A stretch of 64,000 nucleotides of DNA from Sipunculus nudus (GCA_026874595.1 CM049311.1:73348953-73412952); one strand, 5' to 3'; shown: positions 36,601-47,444, numbered from the stretch's first letter. Made by a program: numbers and translations. Notes: generated by a model from the letters alone, not told the origin.

Positions 36601-39600
36601 ACATTTACGTGGTCAGATAATTTAGTGGGACTCAGTATCACTGTGGATTCAGTAATTGTCCATGAATATACTTCTTTTCTACGGAAGACTGTGCACTCTT
36701 ATGAGTATTGAAAATCTATTTTATTTTATAATTATATTGTTTATGTTTACACTTCCGTCTTGTTGATTTTTACGATCGTGTGTGATTCAAGTAAACCTCC
36801 GCACTTCTTTTGCAATGTATTTAAGAGTCTCCAAGCGGTACCGAGCGGGGTTGTGACAATCAGCTTGTTTCGAAAGAATCTATGATTATCACAAGGCTGC
36901 AGCTTGCCACAGCGTACATTTGTACGGGGTTTACAATAAATAGATAAATAGATGTGATTAAATATATTGAAAATCAACTTGTTTCAAAAGTTTCTTGATA
37001 AATACCTATGATTATCTTAAAGCTAGAGCTTTGTACAGTGTGCAGTAGTACGGGGTAAACAATTAATGGTTAAATATATTTAATTAAATAGATTTAATTA
37101 ATTACCTTAACGCACCACTGAAGAGCACGGCCAGGAGCAGCCCGTTGAGGCCTGGATACTCTAACACCGTCAGAGTGAAATACGGCAGGAGCTGGTGGGG
37201 AAGCATTAGCAAGGGTTGACACGGACAAATCTATAACATTTTAATCTAACTCGAAATGGAAATTGTTTCAAAATAATATGTATTTACCGTATAAAAAGGC
37301 GTATTTCCAAAGACCTGTTTTACGTATTTAGCTCGCACCTAGTATGATGATATTCAAATAAAGATTTTGTTAAAACAAATGTATATATTATACAAAAAAA
37401 AGTCTTTATTAGAAATGAGTTTTGGCGGCTCCTATACTGCTGATGAAAGGTTCCCTGTCAGTGCACACTGGTGTTATTAAATTCCTTTTTGTTACAGTAT
37501 ATTTAACTTGATTTTACCTGATTTGAGTTACTGATGAGACCGGCCCTGAGAGGATCGCAGCCGATCTTTGTGAAGTAAGCGTACATGACAAGTCCACACA
37601 ATCCCACTACCGGGAGAAGCAGTGTCATGTAAAGGGAGCATAGAATTAACGACCTGGAAGGAATATGTAAAAACAGTAAAGCGTTGTAGCAAACCTTATA
37701 AAATCCAGTATGTACATTTCTAAGTTGAATATAAAATAAATTATACCATAAATGAACATTTAACATTTGAAAGCACCCGCGGTCTTTAATCGCGCACAAA
37801 TTGAAATGTAAAGAGGCTGTCTAGGCACAGTGCTTAACGTTTACTTTGTGGTTATGTACAAATATCATTGAGAACGTAATAACTTCTTACAGTTTGGCTT
37901 TATTCTTTGTAGGTAGCGCGCAGTACCGTTGTACGTAGGCCTGACTTGATCCATAAAAAGACAGACAGTAATAACTTTGGCCTAGAATGACCGGCCAAAA
38001 TGTCAGGCGCTTGGTCGGATCCGGTGAAAAGCTAAAAAAATTAGGCACTGTAATAAAGTATTTGCTCTGATGGAACCTTAATACCAATAAATAATTGGTA
38101 TTTCAAAAGATGGAAAAACTACGAGTTTTGCCAGTAAATAAACGTACAACCTGAAACGCGTTTAATCGCATGCCAATACATAGATCACTTGACAAAATGG
38201 TTCTAATGAAGCGTGCTTAATAAAGAGAGATAAATGACCAATGACTGTATACTCAAAGAAGTTTAGTCGATTTCCTTTTCGGGCGAATTCCCAAACCTCT
38301 GCCAGACTTCCAACTCGAATCGTTCCCTTAAGGAATGAATACAGTGAGAGATATTTTGACAAATATCGGATTTAAATAAAGCAAAGTGTTGTCATGTTTG
38401 ATTATCATCCATTTATTTAACGAAGCAAAATCACACTCCTTTTGAAATGTTAGTACGGTGTGAAACCATCACCGGCATCCCATAAAATTTAGTTTGAATT
38501 GTGTGTGGTGGCGTGATTGTTAAAATGCTTGACTCATAAGCGCAAGGCTGTTGGTTCCCGTTTCGTCCAGACCGCTAAAACTCCTGACCGAAAAATCTTT
38601 AAAAATCACAAGGGCCCCCCACTCCATAAAGGAGTGAATGAGTAAACTCCTAATTGTTAACAAATACCGTCACATGGACCAAAACACCAGGAAGGTGAAG
38701 TCGGATGAGACTGACATTGTCAATATTATCACACTATAAACACTTTACCTTTTGTTTTCATGTACCGTAAAAAGTCTTTCTTGTGAAAAACGAATTTGCT
38801 CTGAAAGGATTAAGTAAAATTCCAAGGTTTAATTACGAAAGAAACGAACCCCATGCTTTGAATGTATTTTAGATTTATGTTGATATCGGAGAGAATAACC
38901 AATTGTATGAGGCTATGATGACGGGGTCAAGGCTACCGATCACATGGATTTAGTCAATCATATGTGAGGAAGATAATTGAATCAAACTTTATGTATGCAT
39001 AGATATGAAGCGTATTCAAAGGGCAGGGTGGAGAGTTAACCCTCGAAAGCCTGGTCAGTTCTGACCAAAATGGTTCAGACCATGAGATTCGGCGTTCAGC
39101 ATGAGGACATGCAGCAACCACTACATATTACGCCTATACATTATATGTTGACTCAGTTGAGATATGAATTGTAACTAAATGATCAGTATGTATAAAAATA
39201 TTGGCACATACTCTCGAGAAAACCAGATACTTTTCACCTCCATTGCCTCTTGTTTACAGCCTGGCAAAGCATACTGGAAAGGCTTAGAACGGTCTATTCT
39301 TAGGCGACGTCATGGGGTTCTATGAGGGAACCACCATGTATCGGGTATTATTATATGCGTAGACCCCACCCCCATTTTAATTTGCATGAGATTCCCGTTT
39401 GAAGTTGAGTGGAATCAGAGGGGAAACTCTCCCCCTCAGGTGTTCAGACTCCATTCCTGAATTGAGGTTGAATGTCCGGGCTAGGTGGGTATGTGGTCTC
39501 ATATCACCTTACATTACCAAAATGTGCTCCATATCTTTTGGTTAGTTTCATTTTGCTAGTTTTTTCTGCGTAAACAGCCTATGCCATGATAAGGTGTGCT

Positions 39601-42600
39601 AATTCTCAGCGTGTATTTGCTTGTCGCCTAGTCAACTGAGCAGTTCCCAGTCAATCCTGGGCGAGGAGGATGCGAGGGTTGCGCAAGGCAGGCTGGGAGC
39701 GCGGCTAGGAGGACGTAGTAATATGATACAGGTCTTGATCATGTCTTTTCAAGGGAAAGGTTCTATCGAACAACCTTGCGGTCACAAGTACAGAACAAAT
39801 TCATTTAACAATCACACTTCCTTTCAACAGACGGGTTTTTACTGTATTCTCACGTTTTGTGAGTCTAAACTTACCATGATGAGTACGATGACAATACCGC
39901 CGAGCAATACAACTCCCTGGAACACATCCGTCCACACGACAGCCTTCATGCCGCCCTGAGCAGAGCACGAGGCGAGTTAAAAATCAATTAAACACTCCTA
40001 TATGCACATGGCTTTGTTAAGATAGATGTAATGTAAAAAATCTCTGCCAACGTACGAGAACTTGGCTGTAGTTGGATATAATTATTACAATTTGTTTGAT
40101 TGAATTAGATCATTAATTTAGAAGGCATTTTTGTTTTAAATTGGATTCTGAATATAACATTATTGTGGAATAACAGTTTAAGTCTGTTATATAAACAGGA
40201 TAACAATATGAAAATCTATGAAAGATTAATAGATGCGTATACAGCGTTACAGTACCAGTACGTACCACTGTTGTGTAAATAGTAGTTACGCCCCCACCGA
40301 TAAGGATACTGCCCCACACTGGGAACCCGGTGACTGAAACATTCAAAGGTATAACAGTTCCTTGAAATGCATACTAATACTTATTATACTGCGTGTGAGA
40401 GTGTAACTTTCAGCACATTTTATGCCTTTCTGCATTATTAGGTGTTTTTTATTGTTTAACTATTATTATATTTCATGATATTCACCACTCGATAAACATA
40501 CCTCCTTCAAGCGCCGTAGCGGGAGCATACATAGCTAGTCCCATGTAGGCGATCTGAAAAATACAATATTGTCTTAGTTCCTTAATAACATGCATTGTTT
40601 CATTGTTAAAAACTACACTGTATTCATCTGTATTCATGAAAACTACTCCTAAGTCATATTGACAGGACTTGTGATAACGAGGCCGGTGTAAAACTTAATA
40701 AAGAGAATTGTAATATTTGTTCATGCTGGACATGATATAGTTAAATTGTTTTCTAAAGATCATTTTACATTTGAATCAATCTTAAATGAATAAATATAAA
40801 CAAGGGTCTTCAAACTAGATGCTTTTATGTCACATACTTTAAAACTGCGTGAGCACGATGACATCTTGGTGACTTATAAAAGAAGCTTTGTGAATCGGGT
40901 GGCCGTCTTTCACAATTTTGGTTGGGACCAAATTACACCCTTTATAGTCAGGTGTTCGTGTTATAGGGATAGTGGTCAGGCGGGCTGGTAGTAGTAGCGA
41001 AGTGGTCGTGATCTGAGTTATTTGCCAGGCGGGGTGGTTGTGATTGTGAAGTGGTCTGGTCATAGGGTATTCTCCAGAGGGAATGGTCGGGAAAGCGAAA
41101 TGGTTGTATTTAGGGGTAGTGGTAAGGCGGAGTGTTCGTGGTGTAGGCCATGCGTTGATGAAGCGGGAACAAAGAGGCAGCATAATCTGACCTATTAATT
41201 AATAAACGTAATGGTACAGGAGACATCAGGCGTGCTGATAGTAAGGCAGCCATGTTACAGGGGTAGTTGTACAAGAGGGGGTATCATTGAAATAGGACCT
41301 ATATATCTAAAACTTACCTGGAAGGCGATGTTGGAGCCAACCAATAGCATGCGCAGTGGCCGATGCTTGAATCTATATTCTATGTACTAACGAAATAAAT
41401 TGAAAACAATTTTATTACATATTCAAACATAATTGAAACAACTGTATACATCCAAAGTATATGGCTCCCTACTAACAGGTTATATTCGATTTTATCGATT
41501 AAGCGTCTCAAATTTCCAATTTGTAAAGAACTTTGTTTAGTATATTCAATGTCGAACGGGAGTCCTTGCGCAGCTCATTACAGTGTCTGCTTCCGTAATT
41601 AGTCTGTAAAACATAAAACTGATTTTTGTTAAATATATATTTTAAATACTGAAGTTATACGTTTTAATTCGAATAGATATTTTAATAGCTTTAATGATAT
41701 TATGCAACTACCTCAAAGGAGCTTGTGAGCCTCAGCGGATATAGTACTGGAACAAAGATGCAGGCGGCCAGAAAGTATCCGGCGATATAACCAAACAACT
41801 GTAGCAAGATCTGAGCTCCATTGGTGTAAACCTCAGCTGTCGTCCCCAGGATGTAGATCGCCGAGAGAAACGACATGAACATGGAAAGTGATACCGGAAC
41901 TACCTGGATTAATGATCACAAAGTCATGGGTAAAAATAATGAAAGACAAGATTTTAGATACTGATAGAGGAACTATTACTGACGTTTATGACTAATTTAA
42001 TAACCTTCTTCAAATGTTATTGCTGAAACGTCCATGTGTTCATACTCTACCCCTGTCCGAGAACAAAAGTAAATATAGTATGTTATTTATGATATTAAGG
42101 TTCTCACATACATCTGATTATTTTACCTGAAGTTGTTTTTCATATCAAGGTTCCCACATACACCTTATTATCTGTGATATCAGGGTTCTCACATACACTT
42201 GATTATTTTACATGAAGTTGTCTGTTATATCAAGGTTCCCACATACACCTGGTTGGTTACCTGTAGTTGTCTGTCATATCAAGGTTCCCACATACACCTG
42301 ATCATCTATGGTATCAGGGTTCTCGCATATACTTGATTATATTACCTGAAGTTGTCTGTCATATCAAGGTTCCCACATAAAATTAATTATTTTACCTGAA
42401 GTTTTCTGTCATATCAAGGTTCCCACATGCACCTGATTTATTAATTGAAGTTATCTGCAATATCAGGGTTCCCCTACATACACCTTTTGCCTTCCCCACA
42501 TACACCTTGCTATATTACCTGGAGTTGTCTGTGATATTTTTACCCCACGTACACCTGGTTATATTACCTGACTTTTCTGTAATATTAGAAATACCCCACG

Positions 42601-44211
42601 TACACAGTTTTCTGTAATATTAGAAATACCCCACGTACACAGTTTTCTGTAATATAAGAAATACCCCACGTACACAGTTTTCTGTAATATTAGAAATACC
42701 CGACGTACACAGTTTTCTGTAATATTAGAAATACCCCACGTACACAGTTTTCTGTAATATTAGAAATACCCCACGTACACAGTTTTCTGTAATATTAGAA
42801 ATACCCCACGTACACAGTTTTCTGTAATATTAGAAATACCCCACGTACACAGTTTTCTGTAATATTAGAAATACCCCACGTACACAGTTTTCTGTAATAT
42901 TAGAAATACCCCACGTACACAGTTTTCTGTAATATTAGAAATACCCCACGTACACAGTTTTCTGTAATATTAGAAATACCCCACGTACACAGTTTTCTGT
43001 AATATTAGAAATACCCCACGTACACAGTTTCCTGTAATATTAGAAATACCCCACGTACACAGTTTTCTGTAATATTAGAAATACCCCACGTACACAGTTT
43101 TCTGTAATATTAGAAATACCCCACGTACACAGTTTTCTGTAATATTAGAAATACCCCACGTACACAGTTTCCTGTGATATTAGAAATCTCCTACGAACAC
43201 GTACACCTGGGTTATTACCTGGAGTTGTCTGTGATATTATTACCCCACGTACACCTGGTTATATTACCTGACTTTTCTGTAATATTAGAAATACCCCACG
43301 TACACAGTTTTCTGTAATATAAGAAATACCCCACGTACACAGTTTTCTGTAATATAAGAAATACCCCACGTACACAGTTTTCTGTAATATTAGAAATACC
43401 CCACGTACACAGTTTTCTGTAATATTAGAAATACCCCACGTACACAGTTTTCTGTAATATTAGAAATACCCCACGTACACAGTTTTCTGTAATATTAGAA
43501 ATACCCCACGTACACAGTTTTCTGTAATATTAGAAATACCCCACGTACACAGTTTTCTGTAATATTAGAAATACCCCACGTACACAGTTTTCTGTAACAT
43601 TAGAAATACCCCACGTACACAGTTTTCTGTAATATTAGAAATACCCCACGTACACAGTTTTCTGTAATATTAGAAATACCCCACGTACACAGTTTTCTGT
43701 AATATTAGAAATACCCCACGTACACAGTTTTCTGTAATATTAGAAATACCCCACGTACACAGTTTCCTGTGATATTAGAAATCTCCTACGAACACGTACA
43801 CCTGGGTTATTACCTGGAGTTGTCTGTGATATTATTACCCCACGTACACCTGGTTATATTACCTGACTTTTCTGTAATATTAGAAATACCCCACGTACAC
43901 AGTTTTCTGTAATATTAGAAATACCCCACGTACACAGTTTTCTGTAATATTAGAAATACCCCACGTACACAGTTTTCTGTAATATTAGAAATACCCCACG
44001 TACACAGTTTCCTGTGATATTAGAAATCCCCTACGAACACGTACACCTGGGTAATTACCTGGAGCTGTCTATTTCCCATCAGGTACTCCTTTGTGGTTTT
44101 CTGTCTCCCGCCTGTCAGGGCGTAGTAAACTCCTATACCCAGAGAGACGGCCAAAGTGGCCGCAAACACGGCCCAGTCCAGCCAGTGGAGCGCCCTCAGG
44201 GATCTGGTCAT
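30233..44211 (-). CDS. SLC5-family sodium/solute symporter (NIS/SMVT/SMCT branch), 17 exons
   Basis: The gene encodes a plasma-membrane sodium-coupled transporter of about 632 residues, close to the 610-640 of vertebrate SLC5A6/A8/A12. Exons (high to low): 44211-44059, 41903-41712, 41386-41318, 40553-40502, 40333-40266, 39955-39875, 38326-38253, 38031-37891, 37653-37518, 37191-37106, 36051-35939, 35188-35118, 34729-34644, 34343-34189, 34042-33936, 30674-30535, 30406-30233. Motifs include GGMKAVVWTDVFQ (the branch with WTD rather than the glucose-transporter YTD) and SGALSSLSSSMNSLSAVTW, the TM8 sodium-site region. Start: ATG with A at -3, directly before TM1. Donors are GT and acceptors AG throughout, and phases agree. 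Exon 13 is one base short and shows a TAG. The substrate (monocarboxylate, biotin, iodide or other) cannot be read from the sequence. Confidence 0.93.
30535..30674 (-). CDS. SLC5 exon 16 (residues 529-575)
   Basis: GRYDVSNLKPSLVLPIGNYL, then CWCCPESVRRFFWCGVDHD. Corresponds to the cysteine/tryptophan-rich membrane-proximal tail of the SMCT group. Donor AAG|GTGACA, phase 0. Confidence 0.9.
31413..31670. repeat. 129-bp tandem duplication
   Basis: Two diverged copies each start GATTTATTAAATATCGAGGC (31413 and 31542). Confidence 0.85.
33634..33682. repeat. (TA)n microsatellite
   Basis: About 48 bases of TA repeat in SLC5 intron 15. Confidence 0.95.
33936..34042 (-). CDS. SLC5 exon 15 (residues 493-528)
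   Basis: FRVSFAWIPAVGPLTVIIVG, then IITSLLTG. The donor G|GTGGGT was chosen because it joins in phase to exon 16; reading on instead gives a stop after FYVVK, a possible short alternative end. Confidence 0.9.
34189..34343 (-). CDS. SLC5 exon 14 (residues 442-492)
   Basis: GGIVGSIASMALTLVMNIGA, then an extracellular loop with two N-glycosylation sequons (NCT and NAT). Ends in phase 2 at CC|GTAAGT. Confidence 0.92.
34644..34729 (-). CDS. SLC5 exon 13 (residues 413-441), with 1-bp frameshift
   Basis: The first frame reads IGNRIIGALLAPMTGL and meets TAG at 34681-34679. After a one-base shift it continues ALGILFPFTNGI. Neighbouring exons need 87 bases here but the exon has 86, so one base is missing at the Leu-(Phe)-Ala junction of the family's GPLLGLFTLG motif. 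This is either a null allele or a sequence error; every other exon is intact. Confidence 0.85.
34879..35067. mobile_element. Short TA-type MITE remnant in SLC5 intron 12
   Basis: The right end reads GGTATCACTG before TA. The left end GGGAACCTGTCTGAAAGACC is its inverted partner without the terminal CAGT. Internal AATAAGACNACTTGT repeats match the style of the 13376-13931 element. The right end lies 51 bases from exon 12. Confidence 0.5.
35118..35188 (-). CDS. SLC5 exon 12 (residues 389-412)
   Basis: VLIYGVLAIAVAFFMEILSG, then HVIQ; a membrane segment. Phase 1 in, phase 0 out. Confidence 0.92.
35939..36051 (-). CDS. SLC5 exon 11 (residues 351-388, TM8 sodium site)
   Basis: SSLSSSMNSLSAVTWKDIM, then EPRFKGKKEEYKAF. 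The serine-rich TM8 segment carries the conserved sodium-binding serines of the family fold. Phase 2 in, phase 1 out. Confidence 0.94.
37106..37191 (-). CDS. SLC5 exon 10 (residues 323-350)
   Basis: LLPYFTLTVLEYPGLNGLLL, then AVLFSGAL; ends in phase 2. Matches the P.fv...l...PGl.GLf.a.ifSaaLS region. Confidence 0.93.
37518..37653 (-). CDS. SLC5 exon 9 (residues 277-322)
   Basis: LSLILCSLYMTLLLPVVGLC, then GLVMYAYFTKIGCDPLRAG. GCDP is typical of the branch. Donor CAG|GTAAAA, phase 0. Confidence 0.93.
37891..38031 (-). CDS. SLC5 exon 8 (residues 230-276)
   Basis: FSPDPTKRLTFWPVILGQS, then FYGSSQAYVQRYCALPTKNK. Matches the FWT.v.G..fmwl...gvnQ..vQRY region of TM6 to loop. Phase 2 to phase 2. 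Confidence 0.93.
38253..38326 (-). CDS. SLC5 exon 7 (residues 206-229)
   Basis: GTIRVGSLAEVWEFARKGNR then LNFF plus two bases (phase 2). It was placed by requiring phase 0 after exon 6 and phase 2 before exon 8; acceptor CTTAAG, donor GTATAC. Confidence 0.85.
38510..38640 (+). repeat. tRNA-derived SINE fragment in SLC5 intron 6
   Basis: GCGTGATTGTTAAAATGCTT, then GACTCATAAGCGCAAGG and GTTGGTTCCCGTTTCGTCC, form decayed A and B boxes with an anticodon-arm-like middle, too diverged for a tRNA gene. Confidence 0.5.
39875..39955 (-). CDS. SLC5 exon 6 (residues 179-205)
   Basis: GGMKAVVWTDVFQG followed by a hydrophobic run VVLLGGIVIVLIM. The GG.KAVVWTDV.Q motif is the clearest family signature in the gene. 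Phase 0 at both ends. Confidence 0.95.
40266..40333 (-). CDS. SLC5 exon 5 (residues 156-178)
   Basis: VTGFPVWGSILIGGGVTTIY then TTV; completes the split valine from exon 4 and ends GTG|GTACGT in phase 0. Confidence 0.92.
40502..40553 (-). CDS. SLC5 exon 4 (residues 139-155)
   Basis: IAYMGLAMYAPATALEG, matching the VIYAPALAL.. motif of the family. Ends in phase 1 at G|GTATGT. Confidence 0.9.
40895..41285. repeat. Degenerate GT/GG-rich repeats in SLC5 intron 3
   Basis: Irregular repeats of GTGGTC(A/G)GGCGG type, about 45 bases apart, produce a spurious 114-codon minus-strand open frame. Confidence 0.5.
41318..41386 (-). CDS. SLC5 exon 3 (residues 116-138)
   Basis: YIEYRFKHRPLRMLLVGSNI then AFQ. 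Begins after TTAG and ends CAG|GTAAGT. Corresponds to the YLE.RF motif after TM3. Confidence 0.9.
41712..41903 (-). CDS. SLC5 exon 2 (residues 52-115)
   Basis: Encodes VVPVSLSMFMSFLSAIYILG and TTAEVY, then a membrane segment ending VLYPLRLTSSFE. Phase 0 at both ends; 64 codons. Matches the SFMSA..LLGTP.E..R region of the family. Confidence 0.93.
42100..42560. repeat. Diverged older repeats at the 3' end of SLC5 intron-1 array
   Basis: Units of roughly 50-95 bases built on 'TACCTGAAGTTGTCTGTCAT' and 'ATCAAGGTTCCCACATACAC' grade into the regular array at 42571. Each TACCTG(A/G)AG is a splice-donor-like CTTCAG|GTA on the gene's strand. Confidence 0.8.
42571..44040. repeat. 35-bp minisatellite with higher-order structure in SLC5 intron 1
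   Basis: The unit contains TTTTCTGTAATATTAGAAAT, then ACCCCACGTACACAG. There are about 17, 14 and 4 units in three blocks (42571-43165, 43270-43760, 43866-44005). Each block ends in the variant TTTCCTGTGATATTAGAAAT and is preceded by a leader, GTACACCTGGGTTATTACCT then GGAGTTGTCTGTGATATTA. That leader is nearly identical to the real exon-1 end at 44041-44075. On the minus strand each leader therefore carries ACTCCAG|GTAA, a copy of the exon-1 donor. Confidence 0.92.
44059..44211 (-). CDS. SLC5 exon 1 (residues 1-51)
   Basis: Start codon and TM1 (WLDWAVFAATLAVSLGIGVY), then the family's cytoplasmic KTTKEYLMGNRQLQ. Ends CTCCAG|GTAATT in phase 0. The last 14 coding bases and the donor are copied into the intron-1 satellite. 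Confidence 0.93.
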
Positions 44212-45070
44212 TTTCCGGTGTCTTTTTTTGGCTTCGGGTTGGATAAAAATATGTAGAGAACATTACATGTCGTTTGTATTATATTTTATTGCACAATGAT
44301 AAACGTTTATTTAGACAGAAGATGATGTTTAAGTTAAGGCTTTTACTCGATAAAATGTGTTTGCCCTGAATCTATATACATGACAATATCCGGGTCGTTT
44401 GGTTCTAAAAAAAGTAAATGCAAGCTCAAAACTTTTCTCTGATGTATTACGGTTATGCATTCATTCTCGATCGTGTTTTGTGATTTTGTTTACATAACTC
44501 CCACAGACAATCATGAACGGAATCAAATGACATTTAAATGGCATTTAGACAATGGGCCGATGAAGAATCAATTAGGGATTGGAGTGGATCCGGCACATAA
44601 TAAGGATCCAGGAACGTCACCAAGGAATATTCACAAATATACAGACACTTATGCACGAACAAACTTCGGAAAATGGGCCGAATAAGTGATTGACGGATAC
44701 TTAAATTAGTTAGAATGCAAATTTCTATTTTATAATGTATTAGATTAAATAGTCTTATGATGACATTGAAGTTGATGACTTTGTTAACAATTTGTTTTAT
44801 CCTCCCTGTCTTTTCATGACGATCTTAGGTGGTTTGATTTTGACGTCAGCTGAAAAGGTTTATCGGTTTTACTTAAAGCAGGTGGTATTAGATGTTTATA
44901 TAATAATAATGCAATGACATGCTTCTCCTTTTCTAATTACAAAATACTTTATTTGTGACCAGAAGAATCTGAGATTTTCATATGAGGCACTTAAACTCCA
45001 AAATAAGCCCACAATAATTTGTCCCAACTCAAACATCCAACTATCATTTGTAGATGAGAGCGCGGTCAGA
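44212..45070. other. Region upstream of SLC5 exon 1
   Basis: Contains the 5' leader of exon 1 (minus strand; possible acceptor near 44240, in CCAACCCGAAG). A plus-strand frame at 44455-44685 has no recognised domain and is not called. Confidence 0.4.
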
Positions 45071-45190
45071 GAAATACGGGTCTAATGACCACCAAACTCT
45101 CTCCGCAGATAAATTCCCACCTGTCGTATTTCTGTGCCCTTATCAAACCCTGACCTAGCAACCATTCTGGAACCACCAAAGGGGGCTGCC
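45071..45190. repeat. Interspersed repeat shared with 52672-52800
   Basis: Both contain ACCACCAAACTCTCTYCGCA and, about 90 bases on, GGAA..(C/A)...GCTGCC. Weakly conserved; nature unknown. Confidence 0.4.
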
Positions 45191-45904
45191 TTTTTTTAGT
45201 ACAAACGGTATACTGCTAATATTCCTAACCACAGACTAATCTTCATAATGCATTCTCATCTTATTATAAAAGTTTAATTGTCCCATAATTAGTCTCAGTA
45301 TCAAGATCAAAGAGTTCGTTACAGTAAGCAGTGTATTATCGTTCATCCAAGCTCAAATTATTAGTCCTGAATAATACATTATGTTCCTTTCTTCCAGAAA
45401 AAAGTGTTAAAATACCTCTTTACCAAAGTGGGAGGGATTAACTTGTTATTCCTGATGACTTGGATAGGAACGTTTTGATACTTTATACATTAAATACGGA
45501 TCTAAATGTGTGCACAGCATGTTCTTTGAGTGTCAAAACATAATATGTGAAAGATATACAACAACAATCGATGCATTTAAAGCTTATGGCGCGTAGTCTG
45601 CATTTTCAGTCCACGCAAGTTCGACAGTCATCCGAAATATTGCATATAGCCCGGGAACGCGTTTTCAGTTAACGCTTTATACTTTACATGAATCACACAT
45701 ATACTTTGACAGATTAAGAAAAATTAATCCGCCTATCCTGTCAGCCAGCCCATTTTCAATAGAATACATGTCGTAATCATAACACGTACTTATAATACAT
45801 ACAATAACTGTATTACATGTATTTAATCATAGACCATGTAATAGCTCTAAACTTCAAATTCCCCAATTTCTGTTCCAGTTAACATTTTTCAGTGAGCACC
45901 TTAC

Positions 45905-46110
45905 CTCAGACAGGCGTCGGTAATAAGACAATGTACAAAAGAAACTAGAACAGCAAACATCACGTGACTTTTGTTAAGTTCTATTTGAACTTTGTCTGTG
46001 TAACTTAAGGAGACAATGTAAAATCAAGTACTTCACAGTTCACTTGAGTTCGGGATTGAGACTGTCAAGTGCTCGGTATCACAGCATCCCGCTGCATTTT
46101 TTATGACTGA
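45905..46110 (-). promoter_or_regulatory. Candidate 5' noncoding exon of the SLC5 gene
   Basis: On the minus strand CTGTCTGAG|GTAAGGTGC is a strong donor 1.7 kb upstream of the coding start. Sequence on its exon side is conserved with 20028-20235 (for example AGTGAACTGTGAAG). It lies where a noncoding first exon would be expected, but no transcript evidence is available. Confidence 0.3.
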
Positions 46111-46156
46111 GCAATAACACTTGACTACATGATTACTTAACCGCAGGAATCAATTA

Positions 46157-47444
46157 CAGTGAAAACTGGTCTAACGGACACCTCACTTAGGCGGACAACT
46201 GGCTATAACGGACAACATAGTAAAGTACCTTCAAAATTACTTATATGCTATGTACAAGCGGAACCTCTGTAAGGCGGACACCCCACTACTGCGGACAACG
46301 GACAGCAGAGTTCAACTCAAACCAAAATTCTAAGAGTAAATGAACCTGACAAATGCGGACACGATACGCCACCTCCGGCGGACACTGATAACTCGCACCG
46401 GGCAACATCAAAGACTACCGGTACTGTTGCTGTTACCGGGACTGGACCACAAAGGATTATGCAATCCCCAGTTGTTACCCTAATACGTGTCCGTGCTCAT
46501 GTCACGGTGTGATTTGCTCCTAAGTTAAACACAGCAAATATGAAGCGGTAAACATCATGTCACTTTATTTCACGGTTAATCATTCACACTTTGCGAAGCT
46601 GCATATTTTTCGCTCGACCGCGGGGTCATTAAATTGATTAAACGGCTACCGATTTCCCATGCGTCCCTGATCTCACCACGCAATATCTAACTGTAAAATT
46701 AGCCACTTTATTATAGCAGGCTGTTTGATATTAATTTATCGGTTTTGCTCAGTTAATCTCAAACTGATCTGCTCAGTGTCAAACATCTGCTCACTCCGTA
46801 GCTGTTTGTACCGTGCCGCCGTGCACAAGCTCCTCTTGATTTAAATTTGATTTAAAGGAAATCAAATCAAACAACCATCATCAAAGAAAGTTTATTTAAA
46901 GCTAAAGCTACATTCACCTACAAGAACGAATGTTCCCGGGTTCGTAACCATTACAATCTTCGCATTATTAACGTCGTCATTATCTTTGAGATTATAGCAT
47001 TTGGACAGCTGGACAAGGAGAGTTTTAGGCAATGCCGCCAGGTGGCACCACACGTACTCCTGGGCGGGAGCTTATGCTGTCTGAGAAAGTCGAGCTTATT
47101 CGACTGAGTGAATCAGCGAAAATGAGCGTACGCGAGTATATGAACATTGTTTTAACTGATATCTTCATACACTTTCCCCCTTATATTGTTCACTACTTGA
47201 GATAAGTAAAAATAATCACAGTTTGTATATGGATATTGAATGCATGATGTGCGTGTGCATGAATATGTTGTACATATACATGAAATCTGATATAATACAA
47301 TAAACACGTTCTTGCAGCCGTTCGTTGTCTTTATTTATAATCATTCAGTTATCAACCAAGGTCAACCTGCCTAAAAAGGACACCTCACTATTAAGGACAA
47401 AATCATTTAGTCACTTGACTATCCGCTTTAGACAGGTTTCACTG
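46157..47444 (+). mobile_element. Tigger/pogo-like element, internally deleted
   Basis: Bounded by TA on both sides (46155-46156 and 47445-47446). Left end CAGTGAAAACTGGTCTAACG; right end inverted, CAGTGAAACCTGTCTAAAGC. Subterminal 'GGCGGACA' motifs repeat on the left. It retains only the first codons of a transposase (47032-47151). The 1.29-kb length shows loss of most of the coding region. Confidence 0.75.
47032..47151 (+). pseudogene. Transposase N-terminal fragment (CENP-B/pogo helix-turn-helix)
   Basis: From ATG it reads MPPGGTTRTPGRELMLSEKV, then ELIRLSESAKMSVREYMN. LSEKVELI..SES.KMSVRE is the start of the CENP-B-type DNA-binding helix-turn-helix of pogo/Tigger transposases. The frame then runs into AT-rich sequence without the remaining helices or the DDE catalytic domain. 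Confidence 0.7.

Noticed and set aside
39621-39959. 112-codon plus-strand open frame
   Set aside because: It is antisense to SLC5 exon 6, which has family motifs and splice sites on the other strand.
40839-41183. 114-codon minus-strand open frame rich in Thr/Pro
   Set aside because: It lies within SLC5 intron 3 in repeat sequence, with no domain and no splice support.
42571-44040. Regular 35-bp repeats resembling a CRISPR array
   Set aside because: Units are directly adjacent without unique spacers, the context is a eukaryotic intron, and there are no cas genes. It is a minisatellite.
44014-44263. Open frames on both strands around 44014-44263
   Set aside because: Only the frame starting at 44211 (minus) has SLC5 motifs; the others are shadows of it.
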